DNA of 60,332 nucleotides from Legionella sp. 515359 (GCA_025941565.1 JAPCYN010000019.1:1-60332), one strand, 5' to 3'; shown: positions 34,354 through 43,334, counted from the stretch's first letter. The notes: generated by a model from the sequence alone, not told the origin. A program made the numbers and translations.

Positions 34354-35415
34354 ATGATAAAAATTTTAATTGTTGATGACTCACCAACAGAAGTTGCATT
34401 AATTCAACACATCATCGAATCCGAAAATGATATGCAAGTCATTGGTGTTGCCAAAAATGGCAGAGAAGCGATTCAATTAACTGAAAAATTAAAACCCGAC
34501 CTCATTACTATGGATATTCAAATGCCAGTAATGGATGGACTTGAGGCGACGCGCATTATTATGGCTCAAAATCCAACCCCCATTGTCGTGATCAGTTCTA
34601 TGGTTAATGATGAATCAATCCATGCTACGTTTCATATTCTTGAAGCAGGTGCGTTAACTGCTCTGGCAAAACCGGTTAATGTATTTTCTCCTTCTTTTGA
34701 AGAAAGTAGAAAACACATCGTTGATACGCTACGAAGTCTTTCTGATATTCGGGTTATAAAAAAACCACTGAAAAAACCTTTGATGCTTGATGAAAGCAAA
34801 AAGCATCAAATGGAACACACCAGAACAACACATTACGAAATTATAGCGATGGGCGCCTCGGTTGGCGGTCCTATGGCATTGAAGACTATTTTCTCGCAAT
34901 TAACCCCCGATTTCCCTTTACCTATTATGGTTGTGCAACATATGAGTAGGGGTTTTATTCGAGGATTTGCGCAATGGCTTGAGGAAAATGTTAGTCTTAA
35001 AGTGAAGAATGCGGTAGATCACGAACCCTTAGAAAAAGGAACAGTATATATAGCTCCCGAACACAAACATATGGAAGTCGAACGCATTCATGAACAGTTA
35101 GTCTGTAAATTAGTTGATGGCGCTCCCATTTCTGGTTTTTGTCCTTCAATTACACGATTACTCCAGTCAATTGCCAAAGTTTCTGGAAAAAAAGCGATTG
35201 GAATCCTCTTAACCGGGATGAGTGATGATGGTGCAGAGGGACTATTGGAATTAAAAAATGCTCATGGGCATACCTTGATTCAAAACCAGGAAAGTTCCAT
35301 CGTTTTTGGGATGGGGGCTGTTGCCCAGTCATTGAATGCTGTAGACCAAGTGATTGGATTGGAGCATATTGCAAGTTATTTAACAAAAATTGGTACGACT
35401 AATCAAAACGAGTAA
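34354..35415 (+). CDS. cheB: Protein-glutamate methylesterase/response regulator CheB
   Basis: 353 residues. The receiver domain (1-120) has DDSP and the phospho-Asp in LITMDIQMPVMDG, about residue 54. The C-terminal esterase has the Ser in GASVGGP, the His in VVQHMSRGF and the Asp in LLTGMSDDGAEG. Demethylates receptor glutamates, opposing CheR, under CheA control. It is followed after 6 bp by the receiver-cyclase gene, the likely output of the same kinase. Confidence 0.95.
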   Translation: MIKILIVDDSPTEVALIQHIIESENDMQVIGVAKNGREAIQLTEKLKPDLITMDIQMPVMDGLEATRIIMAQNPTPIVVISSMVNDESIHATFHILEAGALTALAKPVNVFSPSFEESRKHIVDTLRSLSDIRVIKKPLKKPLMLDESKKHQMEHTRTTHYEIIAMGASVGGPMALKTIFSQLTPDFPLPIMVVQHMSRGFIRGFAQWLEENVSLKVKNAVDHEPLEKGTVYIAPEHKHMEVERIHEQLVCKLVDGAPISGFCPSITRLLQSIAKVSGKKAIGILLTGMSDDGAEGLLELKNAHGHTLIQNQESSIVFGMGAVAQSLNAVDQVIGLEHIASYLTKIGTTNQNE

Positions 35416-35421
35416 CTCCTT

Positions 35422-36705
35422 ATGGAAAAAGAAAATCCAGTGATCATGGTTGTGGATGACAGTGCCACCATGCGTTTAATTACCTGCGATGCACTCAGCA
35501 AAACGGGTTTTAACGTCATTCAAGCGGAGAATGGCGAAGCCGCATTATCACTACTTAAGACGTCTAAACCTGATGCGATTTTGCTGGATGTAGAAATGCC
35601 CGGTCTTAACGGTTTTGAAGTATGTGCAGAAATTCGCAAATTACCTGATTGGCGTTACATTCCAATCATGATGGTTACGGGCTTGGAAGATTATGAATCG
35701 ATTAATACAGCCTTCCAGGCCGGTGCTACGGATTTTACCACCAAACCCATTAATCCAACCTTACTGGGATATCGGGTCCGCTATATGGTACGCACCAATT
35801 CCTACTTTCAAGAACTGCAAGTTGCTGAACAAAAAGTCAGGGTCCTAAATGATGAACTCATCGATAAGCTAGTCGAAATCCAACAAAATGCAATTGCAGT
35901 AGCACGCTTTGTACCTCAAGATTTCCTTAAGGTACTCAATCGTAAAAATATTTCTGACATCAAACTCGGCGACTGTGTTGAAAAAGACATGACCGTTCTT
36001 TTTTTGGATATAAAATCATTTACCTCTATGGCTGAACACTTATCACCGGTGGAAATTTTCAATCTTTTTAATACGCTGATGAGTTATTTGGATCCCATCA
36101 TTCTTAAAAATGCGGGTCTTATTGATAAATATATTGGTGATGCCATTATGGCATTATTTAATAATGCAGACGATGCTGTAGCTGCCGCACTGGGAATGTT
36201 AGAAGCCCTGAAGGCCTTTAATGCCACCCGAGTATACGATAACCTGGCTCCCCTCAATGTAGGCATTGGAATAAATACAGGCACCCTGATTGTCGGCACC
36301 GTTGGTTTTGAAGAGCGTATGGATTGCAGTGTGATCAGTGATGCAGTCAATATTGCTTCCCGACTGGAGACTTTAACCCGAAGTTTTAATATTGAACTCA
36401 TCATTGGTGAAGAAACCTATGAACAATTAAAACAAAAAGAAAAATACGACGTGCGTTCCTTAGGTTGGACGACTGTAAAAGGTAAAAGCCTGCCCATAAA
36501 AATTTATGAAGTTTTTAATCATAACGCGCCAGACGAAATGCAATTGAAAAAGGATTCTGCCTCTCTTTTTGCCTCCGCATTGCATCATTATGAAGCAAAA
36601 CAATTTGATGAAGCATCCCGTCTTTTTGAGCAAATCATCATAAAGAATCCCAATGACCTACCCGCAAAATATCTTTTACAGCAATGTGCGGAAAAAATGA
36701 ATTAG
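35422..36705 (+). CDS. Receiver domain fused to class III adenylate cyclase
   Basis: 427 residues. Receiver (1-125): VVDDSATMR, phospho-Asp56 in LLDVEMPGLNG, and the conserved Lys in TTKPINP. After a helical linker the cyclase domain (about 185-365) has metal Asps in LFLDIKSFT and DKYIGDAIMA, the adenine-contacting Lys in DKYIG, and NIASRLE with catalytic Asn and Arg. A TPR-like pair of helices ends the protein. Ser replaces the adenine-binding Asp, as in class IIIb (bicarbonate-type) cyclases. There is no CheY in the operon, so cAMP is the inferred output. Guanylate activity cannot be excluded from sequence. Confidence 0.9.
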   Translation: MEKENPVIMVVDDSATMRLITCDALSKTGFNVIQAENGEAALSLLKTSKPDAILLDVEMPGLNGFEVCAEIRKLPDWRYIPIMMVTGLEDYESINTAFQAGATDFTTKPINPTLLGYRVRYMVRTNSYFQELQVAEQKVRVLNDELIDKLVEIQQNAIAVARFVPQDFLKVLNRKNISDIKLGDCVEKDMTVLFLDIKSFTSMAEHLSPVEIFNLFNTLMSYLDPIILKNAGLIDKYIGDAIMALFNNADDAVAAALGMLEALKAFNATRVYDNLAPLNVGIGINTGTLIVGTVGFEERMDCSVISDAVNIASRLETLTRSFNIELIIGEETYEQLKQKEKYDVRSLGWTTVKGKSLPIKIYEVFNHNAPDEMQLKKDSASLFASALHHYEAKQFDEASRLFEQIIIKNPNDLPAKYLLQQCAEKMN

Positions 36706-36794
36706 TGAGAACTTGGAGTCCCTTTATTGCGCTGTAGTCACCGTCTGGTATTTAAGCTATTATTGACTTTTTTTATGTTGGAACAATTTTTGTC

Positions 36795-37613
36795 ATGCAC
36801 ACAGCCATCGTAATTCCTGCCCGGTACGCATCAACTCGTTTACCAGGAAAGCCTCTGGCAATGATTTGTGGGCAAACTATGTTGCAACGTGTAGTCCGCT
36901 TGTCGCATGCTGCTGCGGAAGGATTAAACAATGTTTCTGTAATTGTTGCAACCGATGATGCCCGAATTGTCCGACATTGCAATGAAATAGGTGTCGCATC
37001 AGTAATGACTTCACCTGAGGCACCCAGCGGAACGGATCGTGTCGCTGAAGCAATACGCTCTATGGCAAGCCAACCGGATTTCATTTTAAACATGCAAGGC
37101 GATGCTCCCTTAACCCCACCCGATTTTTTACGTGCATTAATCGATGCTTTTACGGCCGCCCCCTGTGATGCAGTTACTCCAGTAACTCAATTAACCTGGA
37201 AACAGTTGGACAATCTGCGCCAAAATAAACTGACTACCCCCTTTAGCGGTACCACGGCCGTATTTAATGAAAAAACAGGCAACGCTTTTTGGTTTAGCAA
37301 GAATATTATTCCTGCTCTGCGCAAAGAGGATGAATTACGTCAAAAAAGTGATAAGAGCCCTGTATTTCGTCATATAGGCTTGTATGGCTACTCACGAGAG
37401 ATGCTCGAAAAATACATTAGCTTGCCAGAAAGCACTTTTGAAATAATGGAAGGATTAGAGCAATTACGTATCCTGGAAAACGGGTACACCCTTCGTTGCA
37501 TTCCCGTTGACTATAAAGGTCGCGCCAATATGTCGGGCATTGATAGCCCGGAAGACATAGCTCGTGCCGAAGCATTAATTGACCAATACGGTGAATTGTT
37601 AGAGAGTATATAA
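36795..37613 (+). CDS. kdsB: 3-deoxy-manno-octulosonate cytidylyltransferase
   Basis: Activates Kdo as CMP-Kdo for the lipopolysaccharide core. Nucleotidyltransferase hallmarks: VIPARYASTRLPGKPL at the N terminus, VIVATDDARI, SPEAPSGTDRVAEA and NMQGDAPL. Typical KdsB has GDEP after NVQ; here it reads GDAP. 272 residues is slightly longer than E. coli (248). The phosphatase-like gene follows after 3 bp, so they share a transcript. Confidence 0.92.
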   Translation: MHTAIVIPARYASTRLPGKPLAMICGQTMLQRVVRLSHAAAEGLNNVSVIVATDDARIVRHCNEIGVASVMTSPEAPSGTDRVAEAIRSMASQPDFILNMQGDAPLTPPDFLRALIDAFTAAPCDAVTPVTQLTWKQLDNLRQNKLTTPFSGTTAVFNEKTGNAFWFSKNIIPALRKEDELRQKSDKSPVFRHIGLYGYSREMLEKYISLPESTFEIMEGLEQLRILENGYTLRCIPVDYKGRANMSGIDSPEDIARAEALIDQYGELLESI

Positions 37614-37616
37614 AAC

Positions 37617-38246
37617 ATGATGACACGATTACTCGTTGCCCGCCATGGGAATACTTTTGCGCCAGGAGACATTGTGCGTCGAGTAGGAACCACCGATTTG
37701 CCGCTGGTTGATAGTGGCCTGAATCAAGGACATATGCTGGGCACTCATCTGAAAAATAATCAGCTTATTCCTGACGTCATCTTCACGTCACAACTCAAAC
37801 GAGCCATCCAAACTGCAGAACAAGCACAAAGTGCTATGGGAATAAATTTACCGATTGAAACACTGGCTATTTTCAATGAGATCGATTACGGGCCGGATGA
37901 AAATCAACCCGAAGAACATGTTGTGATGCGCATTGGAAAAGAAGCACTTAGCGCTTGGGAAGCACAAGCCATAGTACCCGACGGTTGGAAGGTAGATCCC
38001 GCTGCGCTGATTAAGAATTGGATGGATTTTTCTACTCATCTGCGTCAAGAGCATGCGGGAAAAACATGTCTGGTGGTCACAAGCAATGGAATCGCTCGCT
38101 TCTCGCCTTATTTGACGGGTGATTTTGCAACATTCAGTAGCCAATACGGGATCAAAATCACTACTGGGGCATTGTGTGTCTTTGCAAATAAACAGCCTTC
38201 GGAGCTATGGCATTGTCTTGCCTGGAATGTGAAGCCAACTCCATAA
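37617..38246 (+). CDS. Histidine phosphatase superfamily protein lacking the second catalytic His
   Basis: 209 residues. Begins MMTRLLVARHGNT, the RHG motif of phosphoglycerate-mutase-like enzymes with phospho-accepting His10, and has TSQLKRAIQTAE, the second Arg motif. The family's second histidine motif, usually VSHGG, reads VTSNG at about residues 154-158, so the His is absent. It may use a different acid, or act without catalysis. Coupled to kdsB (3-bp gap), it might act on a sugar phosphate of LPS synthesis; this is a guess from context. Two in-frame ATGs (37617, 37620) are equal candidates. Confidence 0.75.
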   Translation: MMTRLLVARHGNTFAPGDIVRRVGTTDLPLVDSGLNQGHMLGTHLKNNQLIPDVIFTSQLKRAIQTAEQAQSAMGINLPIETLAIFNEIDYGPDENQPEEHVVMRIGKEALSAWEAQAIVPDGWKVDPAALIKNWMDFSTHLRQEHAGKTCLVVTSNGIARFSPYLTGDFATFSSQYGIKITTGALCVFANKQPSELWHCLAWNVKPTP

Positions 38247-38282
38247 ATGCAGCTGAGACGAAGCCATAACCCAGGATTTACT

Positions 38283-38303
38283 CCTGGGGATACTATCCCC
38301 AGG
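38283..38303. terminator. Palindromic terminator between convergent genes
   Basis: CCTGGGGATA and TATCCCCAGG flank one base, a near-perfect 21-bp palindrome between the phosphatase-like gene and the cellulase gene, in a region with repeat-like GAAGCC..ACCCAGGATT text. It probably stops transcription from both sides. Confidence 0.6.
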
Positions 38304-38330
38304 TTTCGACTCCAGGCTCCGCTCGACTCA

Positions 38331-39755
38331 TTAAACATTATCAAAATAATTCTTTAATGTCTGTTGTACCTCTAAATTGAGCTCACCTGAATTAGGATCG
38401 ATAGCACTTACTGTATCCCCAAGATAGCCAATCGCCCAGAAGAAAATGTTGTTTGTTTCCATATTGGCTTGTAAATAAGGCATGAGCGAGTTGGTAAAAA
38501 ATGCCTTTCCTTTTGCTGTTTTCCAGGATGCCTCACCAAGCACGATTGGATAGCCTGCTTTATATAAAAAGCCCCATGACCAGTCGAAGCGTAATTGACT
38601 CGGCATACCGGGTGCAGTTTCCCAACCCGCGACCTCCGCAGGATATACATGCGGTGAAAAAACCAAATGACTGTTTTGAGCGTGCTCATCTCCCAACAAC
38701 CATTGTGAAGCAGACTGATTTATTCCTTGGTTGATTAACTCATTGCGGAATTTATCCTTGTCAAATACAGCGACACCGTTTTTAGCTTGTGTTTCATCAA
38801 GTAAGGGCTTGAAGTCCTCTCCCCAATTCCCTTTAAAAAACATCCGCTCTAAGTTGCCACATAATGAGGGATCGGGTGAATGGCTGTAACCATTGTCATT
38901 CACTACCTGTGATTTAGGCACACAAATCACCGGGTTATTAGAATCATCGTTTCCTGAATCAGGGCCTTCCACAAATAACAGTAACTCAGGATTGCTTTTC
39001 TGTACTGCATTGGCGGCTGTCGCGATAACTTTAGTCCAGGGTACTTGAGAATCATGCGTTTTAAACCAGTTTAATCGATAAGGCTCGTTAAAAATATCAA
39101 TACCCAGTACATTATCCAGCTTGCGGTTTTTAATTTCTGTGGCTAAAAGAGAAATATCCTGTTCATATCGTTGCATATCATACACTGTGCCATCTCGCAT
39201 CGCATCGCCGTAGCCGTGGCGATGATGGATATCAATCATCACTTTGATATTTTTCTTTTTTAATTCGTTTAAAACAATCCAGAACGCTTGTTTCGGGCTT
39301 ACTGCTTTTTCACAAGCACTACCATTACTTTGCCATGTTTTACAAAATAAACCGTTACCTGCGCTCGGAGAAGATTTATCCGAAAGCCATTTATTCAAAT
39401 CGACTTCATGTTGATCATCATAAAGAACCTCAGGCTGGATGGGTAATCGTAAGGTTTTAAAACTCACTGCTGAATTCTTATCCACACCGGAGCTTGGAAA
39501 CTCCCATGGATTGCTGATCAAATCCATCATTCCATAAGTTCTTGGGTTAGAACTCAATGATGGAATAGCATAAAAAGGATTGCTCTGTAAGCCTTGAAGA
39601 ATATTGGTGTCCTGAAAACCAGACCAGGATAAACCATCTACATGAATAAGCTGGCCCTGGCCATTGTAAATTTTACTTTCTCGAGTTTGGTAACCGTGCG
39701 CATCCAGTGCAAGCATTAATAACAAACAACATCCTAACATGCTCATTTTTTTCAT
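38331..39755 (-). CDS. Secreted glycoside hydrolase family 5 (endoglucanase-like)
   Basis: 474 residues with a clear signal peptide (to about LDAHG, residue 21). GH5 catalytic residues: acid/base Glu224 in DIFNEP and nucleophile Glu408 in IVLGEAS, with DIHHRHG and FSPHVYPAE between, all in correct order. Cleaves beta-1,4-glucans. In L. pneumophila a GH5 endoglucanase is exported by type II secretion, and the same is likely here. Paired cysteines fit export. RBS GGAGGA lies seven bases before the ATG. It is monocistronic. Confidence 0.9.
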   Translation of the reverse strand: MKKMSMLGCCLLLMLALDAHGYQTRESKIYNGQGQLIHVDGLSWSGFQDTNILQGLQSNPFYAIPSLSSNPRTYGMMDLISNPWEFPSSGVDKNSAVSFKTLRLPIQPEVLYDDQHEVDLNKWLSDKSSPSAGNGLFCKTWQSNGSACEKAVSPKQAFWIVLNELKKKNIKVMIDIHHRHGYGDAMRDGTVYDMQRYEQDISLLATEIKNRKLDNVLGIDIFNEPYRLNWFKTHDSQVPWTKVIATAANAVQKSNPELLLFVEGPDSGNDDSNNPVICVPKSQVVNDNGYSHSPDPSLCGNLERMFFKGNWGEDFKPLLDETQAKNGVAVFDKDKFRNELINQGINQSASQWLLGDEHAQNSHLVFSPHVYPAEVAGWETAPGMPSQLRFDWSWGFLYKAGYPIVLGEASWKTAKGKAFFTNSLMPYLQANMETNNIFFWAIGYLGDTVSAIDPNSGELNLEVQQTLKNYFDNV

Positions 39756-39916
39756 TTAATATTCCTCCAAATTAATACATGGATCATTTTAAAGTGGGTA
39801 TTATTTAACCACCCCAAGATAAGTTCAGGCATTTTTTTGGATGAATTTTACAAAAGTGTAACAAAGAGGATTTCATTTCCAATTGGCGCAAAAATCAAAC
39901 AGCCTGAGCGAAGCGC

Positions 39917-39950
39917 AACCTGAGCTCGTAATCCTTGGAATTCTCAGGTT
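39917..39950 (-). terminator. Hairpin after the gene at 39974
   Basis: AACCTGAG and CTCAGGTT form a perfect 8-bp stem just downstream of the minus-strand gene at 39974-40468. The neighbouring GAGCGAAGCGCAACC text is the typical dispersed repeat of this genome. Confidence 0.5.
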
Positions 39951-39973
39951 ACAATTCAACTAGAAAAGAGCCA

Positions 39974-40468
39974 TTATCCCATGCGTGAAAAACGGCGATC
40001 ATTTTCATGAATTGATTGTTTAACCAATTCATCCATATCAGCACTAGGCTCGCAGGATTGATAAACAACTTTTAGTGGAGAAACATCCACCGTTGATTTA
40101 GTACTATTATTCTGCAAATAGCCATCAAGGTTTCTAAAAGTAAAGTATTTATCTGTGGCAAACTCTTGGCACTCAGCCATGGTTTCATCTTGGCATATTG
40201 AAAACTTAATTAAATGTTCTGCATGAAATGGTTCACGACTTTTTGAAAACACATACTGTATATCGTACAGAATACTGTCAGCGCCAGCACAAAAATAAGA
40301 GCCTGATTGAAACTTGTTATTCTCAAATACATCGCTACGTATAAAACGACCTTCACCAGGTTGCAAACCAGCAAGAGTCACTTTGTGAGCGGCTATTTCC
40401 TTAGGATTGTCAGCAAAAGCATAACCAGTTAAAACCAAACCCAATATTACTGAGGCTACTTTCATCAT
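39974..40468 (-). CDS. Hypothetical secreted protein
   Basis: 164 residues. A signal peptide is clear (VASVILGLVLTGYAFA, cleavage near residue 19). The mature part has four cysteines in reach of two disulfides (YFCAG, FSICQ, MAECQ and QSCEP), fitting a periplasmic or secreted protein folded with DsbA. No family recognised. AGGAG lies about ten bases before the tandem ATGs. It sits alone between the cellulase and a 500-bp gap. It may be a type II secretion substrate; this is unproved. Confidence 0.7.
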   Translation of the reverse strand: MMKVASVILGLVLTGYAFADNPKEIAAHKVTLAGLQPGEGRFIRSDVFENNKFQSGSYFCAGADSILYDIQYVFSKSREPFHAEHLIKFSICQDETMAECQEFATDKYFTFRNLDGYLQNNSTKSTVDVSPLKVVYQSCEPSADMDELVKQSIHENDRRFSRMG

Positions 40469-40941
40469 TCTGTTTTAACTCCTAATATGAAATAAGTATT
40501 CCCTGTAATGGTTTTATATCCTTAAACCACTGCAAAGAACAATAAAAATAAGAAATTATCAAATAAGATAAATGATAACTCTAATTAATTTCAGTTCGAC
40601 ATTATACCCTATTTCATACGAATAGTGTAAAAATTTATAAATTAATCCTCATTTTGTTCGAAAATAGCCTAACAGAGGGTATTCTCAAGGTGCTAAACAG
40701 AATGAAGCTCCGTGAAATTAAAGTGAGCATGCCTTAAAAAACGAGCCCAAGGATCCAATGACACATAACATATTCTTCTTTGTTTGCAAATCTGAGGAAC
40801 CGCTATTGCTCAATTAATTACCACAATGGTGAAGAGGCTAATAACTAATTGATTTCATACTAAAAAAAACTTTGCTATTAAAAAAAAATGAGTTATAACT
40901 CTTTTACCTGAATCATGGATTGACAGGTATCTAGGATGGGG
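40469..40941. other. AT-rich gap without a gene
   Basis: About 470 bp. No ORF with an RBS, RNA gene or repeat was found. A TTGACA at 40920-40925 may be the -35 of the HTH gene at 40982, with a poor -10. Promoters for both flanking genes must lie here. Confidence 0.5.
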
Positions 40942-40954
40942 CAGCATGATGCTG
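40942..40954. promoter_or_regulatory. 13-bp palindrome upstream of an HTH gene, possible operator
   Basis: CAGCAT-G-ATGCTG is a perfect palindrome 28 bp before the ATG at 40982 and about 17 bp after a TTGACA. The site would overlap the promoter -10, a usual place for autoregulation by the HTH protein that follows. This is inferred from position only. Confidence 0.3.
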
Positions 40955-40981
40955 AATATTATTTTTTCATGGAGTGAGAAA

Positions 40982-41251
40982 ATGAACAGTAAAGTATTTT
41001 CGCAACGCTTCAATCGCGAATTAGCTTCATTGGGCTTTCCAGAGGAGTTAACTGAGAAAATCAAAGCGGTATCTAAAGTATTTGGTGTTTCACGTCATTT
41101 AGCAAACTCTTTAATTTTTGGCCACATGCTTCCAGCGGCCGAACAACTTAACAAGATTGCCGAAATTTTGGAAGTTTGTCCGCAATGGTTAGGTGGGGCA
41201 ACTGACCGCAAAAAAACTTATCCAACACGTGAAACAGCAGATAGTGTATAA
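40982..41251 (+). CDS. Small helix-turn-helix (XRE/Cro-like) protein
   Basis: 89 residues, starting MNSKVFSQRF. A five-helix lambda-repressor-like layout is visible: ELTEKIKAVSKVFGVSRHLANSLIFGHMLPAAEQLNKIAEIL (in outline: EKIKAVSKVFGVS, then LANSLIFG, then LNKIAEIL), where the second and third helices give the DNA-reading element. The longer open frame begins at 40946, but GGAGTGAG with correct spacing marks the ATG at 40982. No partner domain, so probably a small autonomous regulator. A strong inverted repeat follows. Target genes unknown. Confidence 0.75.
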   Translation: MNSKVFSQRFNRELASLGFPEELTEKIKAVSKVFGVSRHLANSLIFGHMLPAAEQLNKIAEILEVCPQWLGGATDRKKTYPTRETADSV

Positions 41252-41287
41252 TATTTAGAGTTGAGATAATTATTATATATTGTAAAA

Positions 41288-41327
41288 TGCTGTATCTGAT
41301 CCTAATTATCGATCATCAGATACAGCA
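41288..41327 (+). terminator. Perfect 13-bp stem after the HTH gene
   Basis: TGCTGTATCTGAT and ATCAGATACAGCA pair perfectly around a 14-base loop, 37 bp after the stop codon. No T-run follows, so it may be an RNA-stabilising stem or a protein-binding site instead of a terminator. Confidence 0.5.
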
Positions 41328-41384
41328 GCATGTGTATCTATTGTCATCGTAGAGAAAGCCTTTATTTCGCGGATTACTACCATC

Positions 41385-42191
41385 ATGGAATGCTTAAGTT
41401 TTTGTATTGCCAAATCAATTGATTTAACGCGCGTGGACAATCATTTTAAAAGTTCTTCAACTGAATTTACTTCATTGAAGACTCGGGATGTTATCAAGTT
41501 AAGCGCGAACTATAACAAAGATCATACTATATTCATTTTTAAAAATGGTACTGTGGTTTCCTGGGGAATCAAACGTTACCAGATTAATGATTATTTGAAT
41601 ACCATCAAACTTCTGGTTGATAAACCCGTGGCTCTTTTGGTGCATGACGAATTTCATTATCAATTCAATGATAAAACCACTATAGAGCCGCATGATTTTT
41701 TCGATGTGGATTGTCTGACTATCGAAGATGAGAGTGATGAACTTAAACTCAGCCTGTCTTATGGGTTTTCCCAGTCCGTTAAATTGCAATATTTTGAAAC
41801 CATTATTGATGCGCTAATTGAGAAATATAATCCTATGATCCAAATGCTTTCCCATACAGGAGAGATGGAAATTAGCCGCACTCAAATACAGCAGATTATT
41901 GGTGAAATCCTTGGCGCTAAAAGTGAAATGAATTTAATTAGTAACTTTCTTTATCACCCAAAATATTTTTGGCAACATCCGACCCTTGAAGAACACTTTA
42001 CAATGTTGGAACGTTATTTACATATTCAAAGACGTGTCAATGCAATTAATCATCGGCTGGATACCCTCAATGAAATCTTTGATATGTTTAATGGATATCT
42101 GGACAATCGACACGGCCATAATTTGGAGATTATTATCATTGTATTGATCATTTTGGAAATTGTAGTTGCCGTCTTAAACTTACATTTTTAA
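41385..42191 (+). CDS. DUF155/RMD1-family membrane protein
   Basis: 268 residues. The DUF155 hallmark appears as TIFIFKNGTVVSWGIKRYQIN (in outline: IFIFKNGTVVSWG) near residue 49, and the C-terminal part RRVNAINHRLDTLNEIFDM, then a membrane segment IIIIVLIILEIVVAVL at the end. In yeast RMD1 and human RMND1 these are mitochondrial or vacuolar proteins; a tail anchor at the C terminus is typical. Next to a VipF-like gene, this could be the core Legionella effector RavC, but I cannot confirm that from memory. RBS is not evident. Confidence 0.75.
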   Translation: MECLSFCIAKSIDLTRVDNHFKSSSTEFTSLKTRDVIKLSANYNKDHTIFIFKNGTVVSWGIKRYQINDYLNTIKLLVDKPVALLVHDEFHYQFNDKTTIEPHDFFDVDCLTIEDESDELKLSLSYGFSQSVKLQYFETIIDALIEKYNPMIQMLSHTGEMEISRTQIQQIIGEILGAKSEMNLISNFLYHPKYFWQHPTLEEHFTMLERYLHIQRRVNAINHRLDTLNEIFDMFNGYLDNRHGHNLEIIIIVLIILEIVVAVLNLHF

Positions 42192-42269
42192 TAAATTCAA
42201 CTTTAATAAGAGCAAATTAGCCTAAAACAAGCTATTCTTTACAAAAACGAATAACATTTATTGATACCC

Positions 42270-43157
42270 ATGATGCTTAGTAAAACAAATCAACTCAATA
42301 AAGAGCAGCTCAACGATCTGGAACAACTAAAAACTGTCTGTAAAAAGAACGATGGCAGCGCACCTAATTTATATACTCATTTGCTAACACAAAAAAGAAA
42401 TTTCCCGACGATCTTGCTGAGTTACGATAAAAAACAATTAGTCGGTTTCTTAAGTGTTTTTTTCTTTTATGAGGATGCAGTTGAAGTGTCACTGCTTGTT
42501 CACCCGAACTATCGGCGGAGAGGTGTTGCTAAAAAATTGCTTCAAAATATTTTACCCCTTGTGAAAGAGCAAGGTTTTTTTAAATTGATTTTTTCCAGCC
42601 CTTCTCGTTTGCATAATCACTGGTTACCTGATCTCGGTTTTTCTTATCTGCATAGTGAATACTATATGGAGCGACATGATTTAAACCCCTTACTGGATTA
42701 CAAACAAAATCTGACCTACCGCACAGCAACAGAACAAGATATTCCATTGCTTTGCGTTCTGGATGAAGCATGTTTCTTTAAAACACAAGTAGAATTAATT
42801 CCACGTTTTGAACACATACTCAGTGATAGAACATATCAAATAGTACTGGCCTTTGAAGACAATCACCTGGTGGGGAAGGCACACATACGCTGGGACCACC
42901 ATGGTGCAACACTTTCTGACATCGCAGTTTTGCCCATTCGACAAGGAAAAGGGTTGGGTACCGCATTGATTTCACATTGCATCAATTATGCATTAAGTGA
43001 AGGCAAACCCAATCTCAATCTTGATGTAGAAACACACAATCAAAAAGCACTTAATCTGTATACCCGACTCGGTTTTCTAACTCAAAATTCATGTGATTAT
43101 TGGGAAATCGATCTCGACAAACTGCACCAACTGGTTAAACCCAAACACAAGCATTAA
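42270..43157 (+). CDS. Tandem GNAT acetyltransferase, VipF-like
   Basis: About 295 residues with two GNAT folds. Domain 1 has VSLLVHPNYRRRGVAKKLL (acetyl-CoA loop RRRGVA) near residue 82; domain 2 (from about 150) has LSDIAVLPIRQGKGLGTALI with QGKGLG near residue 230 and LYTRLGF. This tandem layout and size match VipF, a Dot/Icm effector that acetylates host proteins. A TTG at 42261 extends the frame by three codons; ATG at 42270 or 42273 is better. No signal peptide, as expected of a translocated effector. VipF identity is likely but unproved. Confidence 0.78.
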   Translation: MMLSKTNQLNKEQLNDLEQLKTVCKKNDGSAPNLYTHLLTQKRNFPTILLSYDKKQLVGFLSVFFFYEDAVEVSLLVHPNYRRRGVAKKLLQNILPLVKEQGFFKLIFSSPSRLHNHWLPDLGFSYLHSEYYMERHDLNPLLDYKQNLTYRTATEQDIPLLCVLDEACFFKTQVELIPRFEHILSDRTYQIVLAFEDNHLVGKAHIRWDHHGATLSDIAVLPIRQGKGLGTALISHCINYALSEGKPNLNLDVETHNQKALNLYTRLGFLTQNSCDYWEIDLDKLHQLVKPKHKH

Positions 43158-43304
43158 TTTGCATGACGCTTACCCAGAAGCGACGCAACCCTCATCGCCG
43201 GAAGTGAACCAAAAATTGGAACGCTGACATCCAGGAAAAACAGGGTTATATTAACCGTAACTGGGTAACAACTTTCTATAAAAAAAAACCTCTTCATATA
43301 GAGC

Positions 43305-43334
43305 TTGACAGAATTTAAACCCCACCTTTAGTAT
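43305..43334 (+). promoter_or_regulatory. Promoter of the KAS gene
   Basis: A consensus TTGACA at 43305-43310 and TAGTAT at 43329-43334 are spaced by 18 bp, about 90 bp before the ATG at 43425. The long leader is AT-rich with no obvious fold. Confidence 0.5.

Noticed and set aside
36084-36404. Antisense frame in the cyclase gene
   Set aside because: The plus-strand cyclase motifs are intact and continuous, so the minus frame is a shadow.
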